A stretch of DNA of 64,000 nucleotides from Adineta ricciae (lineage: Eukaryota; Rotifera; Eurotatoria; Adinetida; Adinetidae): the NCBI GenBank assembly GCA_905250025.1, contig CAJNOJ010000052.1:331054-395053 (forward strand), given 5' to 3'. Shown here in pieces: positions 1 through 10,800 of this stretch (position 1 is its first letter; each line of letters opens with the position of its first letter). Under the pieces are notes generated by a model, which was not told the origin of the DNA, did not search any database, and was given only the letters and a program-made list of their open reading frames with translations. The translations under genes and the position numbers were made by a program.

Positions 1-216
1 TTCCTAATACTCAAATTACAATTGAATGAAAAGAGATTCTCATCTGACACTCACGAATGAATGGTTTCAAATATTTCCTTCTATTTTTCTTCTCTAATCG
101 GGAATATAAATTATCAATCAACAGTTTCATCCTCTTCTCTTCTTACGCATAAAATACCATTCGATCTTTGTCTTTATTGTTTATTTAATCATTGAAAAGA
201 TCCTTTCTTTGCTCAG

Positions 217-1945
217 GCATTCTTTATAATCTCGTGGAAATCCTTTCCGATGATACACGACAAAGCGAGATCAATATTACCTCCAATGATGGACAGATCA
301 GCAAATGGCTAGAGCAAACATTTTCGTCCAAACAAACACGATCCACGACAGCTGCCGGCCGATTCGAATCGATTAAAGCTATTATACAAGCTTCATCATT
401 TGTTAATGCTTTGCAACGGCAAATGCGGCAGAATGCTAAAGAGCGTCTTTCTACAATGCTCGATCTACCTGTCGACATCCAAAAATTGAATCTGTGGTCG
501 TTCAATATGATGGAATACGAAGAACCATTAAATTTCTCCATTCTGTTAATATTCGATGCACATGATCTGATCACGCGATTTCATATTGATATTGAAACGC
601 TGAAAAGTTTTAATCGAGCACTAGCCGACGGCTATCAGAGTGAGTGTCAATGGATCGAGATGATGAAGAAGAGAAGAAATCGAAGACGTGCCTTTTCTTT
701 TCAAATATAGAATTTCGTGCGCCGTATCATAATGATTTTCATGGTGCCGATGTTCTTCAAACAACACATTGCCTATTAATAAAAAGTAATTTAATGAGTG
801 TTTTTACACAACTTGAAATTGCTGCATTAGTAAGATAAACAAAATCATTTATTCATAGGCTGTTTTTCTTTTCTTACCGATAGTTATTTGCCGCGGCGAT
901 ACACGATTATGAACATCCTGGTTTAAACAACGTCTATCTCGTGAAAACGAAAAATGACCTAGCTTTAACATATAATGATTTCAGTGTTTTAGGTAAGATT
1001 TGATCGATCGACAACACAATCATATGAATACATAAATCTCGATTTGTTTTGAAGCATAAGAAATGAGATGAGAAAATCAATAAGAAGCTCGAAACCTTTG
1101 AAATGTTTCGAGATTGATCGATAATCAAGATATGCATTAACGTTTGCCTTTTCATTAGAAAATCATCATGCAAGTTCAGTCTTCAAATTATTACGTGATA
1201 AACGTTACAATATCTGGTCACATATGAATACTAATGAATACCGGAGTTTTCGCTCATTAGTAATCTCGCTTGTACTCGCGACTGATATGGCTAATCATGC
1301 GTCATTAGTGGAACGTACGTCCACGTATTTCTTCTTCAAAGAAACCAATTCATCAACATCGTCGACGGACTCGAAAACTCTTCTTCAGACGTTATTACAC
1401 GCAGCTGATATTTCGAATGCTGCGAAACCATGGCCAGTTTATATTCATTCTGCGGAGAAAATCATGGAAGAGTTTTTTATTCAAGGCGATTTAGAAAAAC
1501 TCAATTATCAAGATGATAAACCGACATTCGACCGAGAAACAACCGATATTGTACAGTTACAAATCGGTTTTATCTCACATATTGTTCATCCGACTGTAAG
1601 ATGAAACTTTCAATTGATTCTTTTCAATAATGAATGTCATTTTAGTTCGATGTTCTATCGAAAGTTCTTCAAATTGATTCTCTGGACGAGAATCAAAAGG
1701 AACAAACGAAAATCATCACGACTCCACGTTCGCAATACACGATTCCATGGCAATACGATTTACAATTGAATTTAGAAACGTGGAAACAAGTCTCGAAGTC
1801 AGCTGATATGCAGCAACTCGTTCTCAATCGCAAACCATTGCAATTGAACCTTGAATATCTACAAGAATACGTTGAAATCGCTAAAACTTGCCTAAGAAAA
1901 CGTTCACAACATGATCAGTTATTGAATCATACGCCTTCCTCATAG
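217..1945 (+). CDS. PDE1: PDE1-type 3',5'-cyclic-nucleotide phosphodiesterase, 5' partial
   Basis: Hydrolyses cAMP/cGMP to 5'-nucleotides; PDE1 enzymes are cytosolic and Ca2+/calmodulin-activated. Five exons (217-639, 711-829, 884-992, 1159-1595, 1646-1945) join in phase to about 461 residues. The metal-binding HD-domain signatures are in order: YHNDFHGADV in exon 2, HDYEHPG in exon 3, ENHHAS at the exon 3/4 junction, LLHAADIS in exon 4. The invariant purine-binding glutamine is in LQIGFI. The region before the core (KWLEQTF, LWSFNMMEYEEP) is PDE1-like rather than PDE4-like. The frame is open at the 5' end after an acceptor (AG 215-216) with no ATG, so the first exons, including any calmodulin-binding helix, lie upstream or unseen in 1-216. 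Stop TAG at 1943. Family assignment is firm; the 1A/1B/1C subtype cannot be told. Confidence 0.92.
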
Positions 1946-2052
1946 CTGCCACGGTTACTTATAGAATCCTCCTTCGTTTTCTTTTTTCTAGTCATACATC
2001 TTCTATTATTTTTTTCTTTCGTGTTTTATTCTTGTAATATTTGTTTTTTGCT

Positions 2053-2058
2053 AATAAA
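2053..2058 (+). terminator. Polyadenylation signal AATAAA downstream of PDE1
   Basis: Canonical AATAAA 108 bp after the PDE1 stop codon, in a T-rich then A-rich context. It is the likely 3' end signal of that gene; the next gene starts at 2332. Confidence 0.55.
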
Positions 2059-2331
2059 CTAAAAAGAAATATTTAGTTGAATTCAAACTAAAAACCTAAG
2101 AATGCATAAGCAAATTACTCTGAACAATAGTCAAAGTAAAAACTAGGTATTCAGTACGGAAAAAGTGCATTCATTTCATGAAAACTTCACTTTTTGTAAT
2201 TAAAGTCTATTCAAGAGAAAATAGCCAAGCATAAAACTAGCATAACATTTTCCAGAACAGTCAAAGTTTTTCTTCGTCATTTTAAAAAATTCTTCAAGCT
2301 GATAAACAACTCATTTGTTCACTTGATAACA

Positions 2332-3123
2332 ATGTCGGCAACCAAATTCAGTAGTTATTCTTGCTGCACAGCTACTGTATTTCTCATTGTCATCATCGGT
2401 TTTATTAATCAGGCTCAATACGTAAATATCCATTTCTATAAATATACATTCCATTCTGTTCAACTGTTTTCAGGCAAATGCCTATGCTTATTGCCAATAT
2501 TACAAACCGAATGATCCATGGGCTTATATAAAACCGTAATAAGTCGCTTGTTTCTCTTGCTTTCTCTCATCTAACTATCCTATTCTTAGATGTCCGAGTG
2601 TTTGTTGTCCGTTGACAATGGATACACGCGTGAACACCACATGTTGCGAGCCCGTGAGCTTTTACACAAATGTTACAACAACCTATACGGTCTTTGGCTA
2701 TAGTTGGTGGATAATGTAAATAATTGCATGCACTTTCCCCTCTCGAAAAAACGATATTTCATACTTTATTTTTAGTCTCGTCTGCGTCATCTGTTCGATT
2801 GCAGCACTTTGCATATTATGTCAATCTTACCAACGATTTTGCGGCACTAAACATGGAAAACGTTTTAGTATGTTAATAATCAACTCTTTTTTCGATGGTT
2901 TTCCATTGTCTTTCATTTAGATACAGCTGTTGACCCTGAAGCAGCATTTACAATTTCAAAAGCAGTCGAAGCTGCTAATCCTATTGGTAGCTATACTGTT
3001 GCTAATGATACGATCACTTTAGATCGACCCCCAAGTTATTCAAATCAGCCTTCAACTCCCACGCCAACATCTCCACCGCCTTACATTACACTCGGTACCG
3101 GCATGCCCAAAGTTTCGGAATAA
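2332..3123 (+). CDS. Small cysteine-rich type I membrane protein with PPxY tail (VOPP1/WBP1/Shisa-like layout)
   Basis: Five exons (2332-2421, 2474-2535, 2590-2715, 2776-2867, 2921-3123) give about 190 residues. The ATG at 2332 is the first in frame. Order: hydrophobic signal peptide (TVFLIVIIGFI), short ectodomain rich in Cys and Tyr with a paired-cysteine core (CPSVCCP, TTCCEP), one membrane span (LVCVICSIAALCILC), then a cytosolic tail with PPSY and PPPY. PPxY motifs bind WW domains, for example of NEDD4-type ubiquitin ligases. VOPP1, WBP1 and Shisa proteins share this layout, so a role in membrane trafficking or ubiquitin-ligase recruitment is plausible. That is inference from layout; residue-level similarity is weak and the exact family is open. 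AATAAA overlaps the stop codon and another lies at 3294. Confidence 0.7.
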
Positions 3124-3231
3124 ATATTTTTTCCATATATTATATGTGCACAAAAAAAACAAGCATTCAAAGACAGACAGAACTAGAAGAAGATTATTGC
3201 AATGCGACAAAGAAAAAGAAAAACGAGAGCA

Positions 3232-3270
3232 AGAGAGAGAGAGAGACAGAAAGAGGTGTGTGTGTGTGTG
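3232..3270. repeat. (GA)n/(TG)n microsatellite
   Basis: A GA run interrupted by ACAGAAA, then a run of about eight TG units. It lies in the 3' flank of the PPxY membrane-protein gene, between it and the convergent MECOM gene. Confidence 0.85.
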
Positions 3271-3399
3271 TATAGAATATGATGAAATGCAATAATAAAC
3301 AAAAAATTGACAAAAAAAAACGGCTTTTCTTTTTTTTTTCTTTTGAAATCTTATCAGTTCATTGAGATTCGACTATGTGACTGTATTGAAATCGATTAT

Positions 3400-5243
3400 T
3401 TAAGAATGAATTGGCGATGTAATATCTTCATCTTCGTCGGATTGAATCGATGGTGAACAACTATCGGGATGTTCTTCATGTGGAATCGTATCATCTTCAT
3501 CACCATTGGTTTGTTGCAATGAAGAATTTGTTGTCGAGGTCGTATGTGTCGATGAAATCGATGATGATCGACGTTGGTTTATCATTGAAGTCGCTGTTTG
3601 ACAATTATTCGTGTTTGCTGGTAGCAAACGTTGAAATAGATCCATGGTATGTTGTTGATGAAATGCAGCAGCAACAGCTGCAGCCGTGGCGGCGGCATTA
3701 CTCATCAGTTGCGTGGGGTTAGTTGACGTTGCCGATTGAATTGGATAATCATTTAATGATGTATCATCATCACCAGATAAATCTTCGAGAGGCAAGCCTC
3801 GTTCATGTTTCGTCAAATGCCGTTCAAGATTTGTCTGTTGAGCAAATCGTCGATCACATAAATGGCATGGAAATTTCTTTTCTCGGTTATGAATATTTCG
3901 AATATGACGTTGAAGATTAGATGAAATCGAAAATGATCGTTCGCAATATTTGCAACGATAAGGCTAAAAAGTCGAATAAAAATATATTTCAGACTTCGTT
4001 TTCGAAAAGAAAAACTTACTTGTTCGCCTGTATGTGTTCGCAAATGTCGAGTTAAATTCGCTGACCGTGGAAAAACTTTACCACAATAGGAACACGTGTA
4101 TTTATCTTTATTGTTCATTCGAGTATTCAAATATTGCAATTTATTGGTTCCTTGATGATGTGGCCAATTTTCATAGGGACTATTGTTATTTGAATTCGGA
4201 TTGTTATTGGCTGCCGCTGATGATGTTGATGATGATGATGCTGGTGGATAGGAGAGGCTTGCTGATTGTTGTTGGTAGAAATTGTTTAAATGCTTGATCA
4301 TATCAAATTTTAAGTTGGATTTTGGATTCTTAACGTGGTTTAATAGCGAATCAACATTGTATTTGGATGATGAGGGTAGTTTCTGTTGTTGATTGATTGA
4401 AGGAGATTTACTCTCGCGTTCCGGTGAAGAGGACTTCGATGTGACTGGCGAATGATCGAAGCGAGATTTTTTTATACTTAAATCCAGAGGAATATCTTCA
4501 TTGTTTGAACGTTTGCTTGATTGTTCTTGTTTTGGACTACTCGATTTCGGATTTGAAGACGTCGCTTTCTCTTCAATAGAATTAGCGGGAGATAGATCTG
4601 TTGAATTAGGTGTTGATGAAGAGAATGTTTGAGAGAAAAAAGGGGATAATGCTCCATTGAGGAATGGATTTAAACGTGGTAAATAAGGAAGAAGTGAATA
4701 GGGAAAATTAGAATTCCATAACCAATTATTCATTTGTTCTTTATTCAGAGACATTGTTGGAAGAGGTGGTGCGGGAGGCGGTGCTGCTGAAGTTGGAATT
4801 GATAGAGGAGATTTTGAAGAAGGATGATTAAATGAGGTTATGTCACCACAGAAACGTCTAAATGACGAGAAACTTCAGTAACTCGAATTTTCCTGCGAAC
4901 ATCCTTACCGGTGTTTGTTGAGTGCAGCACTGTTCGAAAATGTTTGTCCACAAAATCTACATTTAACTTGTGTGCGGCAATCAGCATGCATTCGTTTATG
5001 TCGACAAAGATTAGAAAATTGTGTATAAGATTTGAAACAAACTTCACATTGAAAGGGTTTGATTGATGAATGTATATGCATATGTTGTTTCAGTCCACTG
5101 GTCGTTGCAAAAGATTTTCCACATTCTCGGCAAGGATGATGATGATTGGCGTTGGAGCTATTGTTTTGACTGGAGTTGTCTAATTCAGAGTCGGAATTGG
5201 AATATTGTATACTAGGTGTGTTATCGTCGTATGTTGGTGAAAC
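3400..5243 (-). CDS. MECOM: MECOM/EVI1 (PRDM3/16)-type zinc-finger transcription factor, N-terminus missing
   Basis: Nuclear DNA-binding regulator; relatives are vertebrate MECOM/PRDM16, fly hamlet and worm egl-43. Three exons (5243-4909, 4857-4020, 3963-3400) join in phase for 578 residues. The first exon carries C2H2 fingers of the family's N-terminal cluster ([53 protein letters not shown]). The long middle exon holds a Ser-rich linker with the CtBP corepressor motif PLDLS near residue 234. The C-terminal cluster follows ([51 protein letters not shown]), then an acidic tail. Order and sequence match the family closely. The first exon begins after an acceptor (AG 5245-5244) with no ATG, so the PR domain and first fingers are absent. 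They may be lost at the assembly joint at 5550 or never present. Confidence 0.9.
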
Positions 5244-5549
5244 CTAAAACGAAGAAAATGACCATGTAGTGATATGATAATTATGGTTCATCAAAAATTT
5301 GAAAGAGGATAAAACGAGACGACGGCGAAGACGAATGAAATTGAATGCTCAATATTGATTTGTGTCCGATCTTCTTTTTCTATATATCGCCGGTGCTACT
5401 TGTCAAATTCAATCATCGAAGGTAGAGCGGATGTGATAAAGACGATGCCGATGCCGATAGTCAACAATCAGCTCAGCTCAACTCACTCATTCAATAAGAA
5501 CAACATGAAAAGAATCTGAAATTAACTGAACAATCGCATTCTCTCTCTC

Positions 5550-5550
5550 N
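5550..5550. other. Single N: assembly joint
   Basis: A lone N in a CT-rich run. Sequence immediately to its right is the reverse complement of sequence 2 kb downstream, so this looks like a contig join rather than an ambiguous base call. Confidence 0.8.
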
Positions 5551-5662
5551 TTCTCGCTCATCTACCTTCATATCATTTCTATGTTGACATAACGTCCGTT
5601 AGATACATCACTTCTTTTTGATAGAGTACCATCTGTTCACGATGTTTTACATTCTGCTCTCA
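5551..5662 (+). repeat. Left arm of a 112-bp inverted repeat
   Basis: Matches the reverse complement of 7595-7706 with a single mismatch (C at 5559). It starts exactly after the N at 5550 and ends abruptly at 5662. The two arms enclose about 1.93 kb of unique non-coding sequence. Confidence 0.93.
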
Positions 5663-7594
5663 TTCCATCAATGCATCCAATCTATCATGTCACATCTTCA
5701 ATATATATATATATATATAAATATTTGAAAAGCACGTTTTTTTTTTTTCATTTTCAAGATGATGAGTGGAAATAGTCGAGAAGAAAATGTTCAAATCGAA
5801 TTAGAATCACGCGATAAACAGGAAACATTCAATCTGGCAAGCAAAACGAATGATAATGAATTGTTCAGATAGTTTTCTTCGACATAAATACGAACAACAA
5901 GTATCGATGATCGCTAGAGACAATATCTTGTATGTTTTGGTTTAGCTTTAACTTCGAAAATTAATCGAAACATGCAAAGTTGATGCATCAGGGAAATCGT
6001 ACCGATCTAAGTTAACAACTTTTTCTTTTTCCATGCCGCACCAGCTACCCTAATGAGCGTTTATACTTAAACTAATATTGAATGTTAGAGAAAAGAATTG
6101 CAGTAGTCGTCACCGTCTGTGTAAATTTGTTCATTTTCACAGTCAACTCGATGGTGACACCTGAAAGTTTGCTTGATGATGTTTGTCTCGAAAACGATAG
6201 ATATCATGTTTTTTTTCTTCTTTCTCCTTCTTCGCAAAAAAAGACATTTGGTCGCAATTAGTTGAGAACGATTGTATGTTTGCTTCAATGCGCTTTCTCA
6301 TCTTTTTGTTCTGCTTCTTGACTTTCCTGTTTTCACCTGCCCGTCTTTTCTTTCTTTCTTTCTTTTCTTTATCGGTGGATAATAATGATGCACACACACA
6401 CATACACAGGAAAACTCTTCTTTTTTCGCCGGCATTAAAGTGTCATTGATTGTTCATCATCAATGTGCATGTGTGTTTACTACTCAGGCAGTAACTGTGA
6501 ATTATTTAGTATATGTCCATATAGTAAGCGCGAGCGCGCACGTCTATACTTCTTTGCAGTCAATTGAGTGTTCACGTTTGAAGATGGTCGTGTGTGTGTG
6601 AGAGAGGAAACGATTAAAGACAATTGACGAATCAACGTTGTATTGATGCTTATCGCTCGTTCGTCGACATTCTTCTAGTCTCAAATCATGTCTACTTCGT
6701 TGATCATATCTCAAATCAAACGAAACTTTAACATCTACATATATAATAATCGTTTGTTGTTTCTAATTTCAAATGTCTTCGTCTGCGAGTGCGCCGTTCT
6801 GTCTAACACATCGAGAAATGACGCAATTGATTCGTCGATTGCCGCCATCAGTGATTATCACTGATACTAAATAGGTTCTTATATTCAGTCATTCTTTTTT
6901 TGTTTGAAGTCATCATGATACCGAGTCGGTTGAATAAGAAGAGAAGAAAAAGAAGGCGTGAATCTATCAAACAAGTTGACACCTAATTAGTTGACAAAAA
7001 AAGAGAGCAAATCTCCGTAAGAAGCAGATTGTTCACACACAAACGAATTTGATGATTGATAGCAACGAAAAAAGTGAAGAGTTCATCATGAAGTAATTTG
7101 ATTTTCCTTTGATGGATTTATCGAAGTGTTAAGGAGAATCGAAATCAGCATCATATTTCTAGACACTTCACGTGATTGTTTTACAAACTTTCCTTCTTAT
7201 TTAAATCAATTGAAATAGTTTCTTTTTCAAGTGTGTTGAAATATGTTCGACGAGAGAGAGAGAAAACAAATAGATATTTATCTACGACATATTTCCTATT
7301 GTGATAATAATAGAGCATCAGCATTGAATGGGTCAAGTGTGATCTGGATAGACGGTGTATGAGAAAATGAGGAATTCGATGATGCCAATGAGAACACCGT
7401 GAGAAAGATCAGAGGATGGATTAGAACGCTCAAAGAAAAAGAAAATCACGTCTAAACTTGCTGATTACCGATTAGGACGATGAATCAACTTGTTTCTAAC
7501 GCAAAATTTGAAAATTAATTGAAAAGAAAAGTTTTACCGTTTCACATGAGAATATAATAGATCATTGACTGTTTGCCTACTAAGCGGAAATAAG

Positions 7595-7706
7595 TGAGAG
7601 CAGAATGTAAAACATCGTGAACAGATGGTACTCTATCAAAAAGAAGTGATGTATCTAACGGACGTTATGTCAACATAGAAATGATATGAAGGTAGATCAG
7701 CGAGAA
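7595..7706 (-). repeat. Right arm of the 112-bp inverted repeat
   Basis: Reverse complement of 5551-5662. It ends about 130 bp before the DNAH10 stop codon, so this arm sits in or beside the DNAH10 3' UTR. No transposase and no target-site duplication is visible around the pair. Confidence 0.93.
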
Positions 7707-7838
7707 ATATCATAACTCGTAAATTGTCGTAATTTCATTTGTCAAGGAGTGCAACAACAGTATTTATTAATATAAAAAAATACATACGACGTTATCAAAC
7801 AAGAAAAAACGAAAACTATACATAAAAAGTAAAACGAT

Positions 7839-10800
7839 TTAATCTGTATTGAGAATCAAAGCAACACCTTGTAGAACCCATTTGCTAATGTGTTCGTGTG
7901 TCGATAAATCAGCTTCAAAAACAAGACCAACGCCCATGGCATTTCGTCGGTCACTTGTGACATATACTGGACATCGGAATGTATTCTAAATAGTCAAAGT
8001 AAAACACATTTTTTCTCTATGGATAGTCCTTACTTGTAGTTTAAGTTTATGCGATTCAATTGGAATAACTTTCATAACTGGTAATGGTTGAATGAGTACT
8101 TTCGGTTTCTGTCGTGTCAAACAACGTTTTTCAACATCCCACGATGCACCTTCAAGATAAAGACCAGTGACAAAGCAACCTTGATGTGCACGTTCATTGA
8201 CATCTTCTGGCGTTTCCCATTCGGTGACTTGAGTGTATAATGTTGATTTGTCTAATGGCCAACCATTCTTTCGGCATGTTGCTTGTACAAGTGCAGTTAA
8301 ATAAGATTCAGGAATTGAAAAGCCAGATAACCAGACGACATTGGGTTCGCCATCATTGATCTAAACGACGAATGAAAATCTTTCGAAAAGACAACGAAAA
8401 TCTTGATTTAGTTACCCATCCACTATAGAGTTGATTTCGACGAAGAAAATGATCCATCCAATTTGCAAGATTTTTCTTTGTTGCTGGTGCTAGACGTCTC
8501 CACATTGGTGGTAATTGACCATTGTAAAGTGCTCGAGAGAGATCGTCCAATTCATTGGACATACCAACTTCACCTTTCAATGCTCGCCGTAACGTTGCTA
8601 ACGATTTCGACATCGTCAGCGTCAAGCGATTGAAGCGATCGAGTTCTTGTAAGAGTACGACGGATGTTGGTGAGATGGCTTCACCGCCGAACTTCTTCCA
8701 GACTTTGTCAACATCGTACTGTTGTGGAATACGTTTTATGATATCGGCTGCTGTATTATCAATGTATTCATCACGACTCATACCACCACTGGCTTCGGCT
8801 AAAACGAGACGAGAAAGTAATGTTGATGCGATTGAGAAAGAGAAAAAAAACCGACCTGATTGAGGCTGTAATTCGATTAATTGTTCCCACATATCTCTGG
8901 CAGATTTTGTGTAATATCCAATTTCAGCATTGGGATTTAAACCGAACACTTCCGGAGTATTCGTCAGTGGCAACGATTCAATGTATTCTGTAGAAAAGCA
9001 AAGACGTTAAGACATGTCAAACGGAATGAAAAAGAATATTTAAAGTTTGGAATGCTAAACGATAGGTGTTTGACAATAAATAAAGATAAAATATGGGAAT
9101 ACAACAAAAGACTTTTACTTCTTGATATTCTACGTAATTTTCCTGTTTAATAAAAGCAAAGTGTTCAAGTCAATGAATAAGATATGAACATATTCCTGCA
9201 AAGAAGACAACCTTTGTCTATACATTAAACAGATTCGATCATCATTAGCGGAACTGTTGTCAAAAGAGAAGAGAAGAAAAGCATCAGCTTTTACTTTACC
9301 TAATGCGGCATCTTTCACTGGTAGTCCAACAGCTGCTGGATGTTCTTCATTTGCTGATGGAATATAATAAGCCACATCTTCTGTATGATGGAAATAGAAC
9401 GGTTGAAACGTATCGAATATGAAATCTCCCATGTATTCATTCATATATGTTCGCAAAACACGACGATCGAACTCGTCAATAGCACGACCACCGTACATAA
9501 CCTTTCGAATGAGGACAAAGATAGAAAAAGAGCTAAAACGAAATGACTAGACTCACTTCACCAATAAGATATTTCAATGAACCCCAAGGAATTTTCGGAT
9601 CATTATTGGCAATTGATTTCTTCAGATACGTGTCGAGAATTGTCATACAGACACGAAAATCTGATTCATTGAAATCATAAGAAACGTTCCATCCAATTTT
9701 ATCGTATTTTCGACGTTCTTGTACGACAGCATGAAAGAATGCCAAAACAAATACCAACGACGGAAATGCTTCGTGTGGACAATCATGGAATGCTTGTCCG
9801 GATATTTTGAAATACGTGTTACGTAGATTAAGTTTTAAACCGTTCGGTGGTTCAGTAACGACTTTCAATGAACGTTGCAAAATACCGATCGGAAACAATG
9901 GTGTTGGTTCAGTTGTTAACCATAAACGAAAATCAGGATGTGGTTTCGACATTTTATCTAAATGTTTTTCAAGTTCAATAAGCCATTTTACTAATAAATG
10001 ACAATTTTGTAACATTAACCAATGGCCACGACTGATCGCTTGTTCCATTAGACTAATAGCAATCTAGATTTCGAAGAGAAAATACGAATTGACTGATTCT
10101 AAGGATCATTTTACCTTTTCTTGTCCTTGACCCATAGCTAACAATTTGACTTTGGCTACACCGAATTCGGTGCGTTCAGCTAATTTCAATAGATCCGTTG
10201 TTGGATCGCTACCAGGACTTAGAATGAAGATAATCGGCGAGACTGGTGTACTTTGTTCCCAAATCGCTTCGAAATGAATGACTGGTGGTGTGACAAATTG
10301 ATCGCCCATCACTTTCGTTACGTATTGTGTTACGGCTAAATAGATTCGATCAACTCGAAAACATCTCAACAGCATTAAATTTTGAAAAGAAGTTAAACGT
10401 TCGCTGTAATTCATCGGAAAATGTTCCTCTTGTTCCGGTGTATCACTATCGTACCACTAGAGAGAAAGCAAAAGAAGATTTTCGTTTGGTCAATGAAAGA
10501 GAACGGTACGAACTTTTTTCCAGGCATGTTCATGGTTTTCAATGTCATCAAGTAAAGTTGTAAATTGAGAATAGTCTCGTGCTAGACGCACACAATCTTC
10601 CCAGGTTTGATCTTGTATCCACGTGAATGGTTTCTTCCGTTTCGATTTTTCCAATGATAGATTTCCTTTGATGAAGAAGTCCAATTCGTCTTGCGCGACA
10701 TTTCCTCGATCTTGTTCGAGTTTAATTGTAATATTGAACGAAAATAGTAGTTTATGTTTTTCGAATATACCCGTACAACCATAATTGTAAACATTCAGTG

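Larger units (their letters stand above)
5244..7838. other. Non-coding interval between MECOM and the 3' end of DNAH10
   Basis: I find no exon-like reading frame on either strand here. Frames near 6085-6403 are low-complexity Lys/Glu/Arg runs. Contents: a purine/pyrimidine-rich stretch, an AT run at 5700-5717, an N at 5550, and the two arms of an inverted repeat. By position it should hold the promoter and missing 5' exons of MECOM, but I could not recognise them. Confidence 0.6.

Noticed and set aside
6085..6403. Minus-strand open frames rich in Lys/Arg/Glu
   Set aside because: Low-complexity product of a TTTCTTTC-rich strand; no domain, no splice support.
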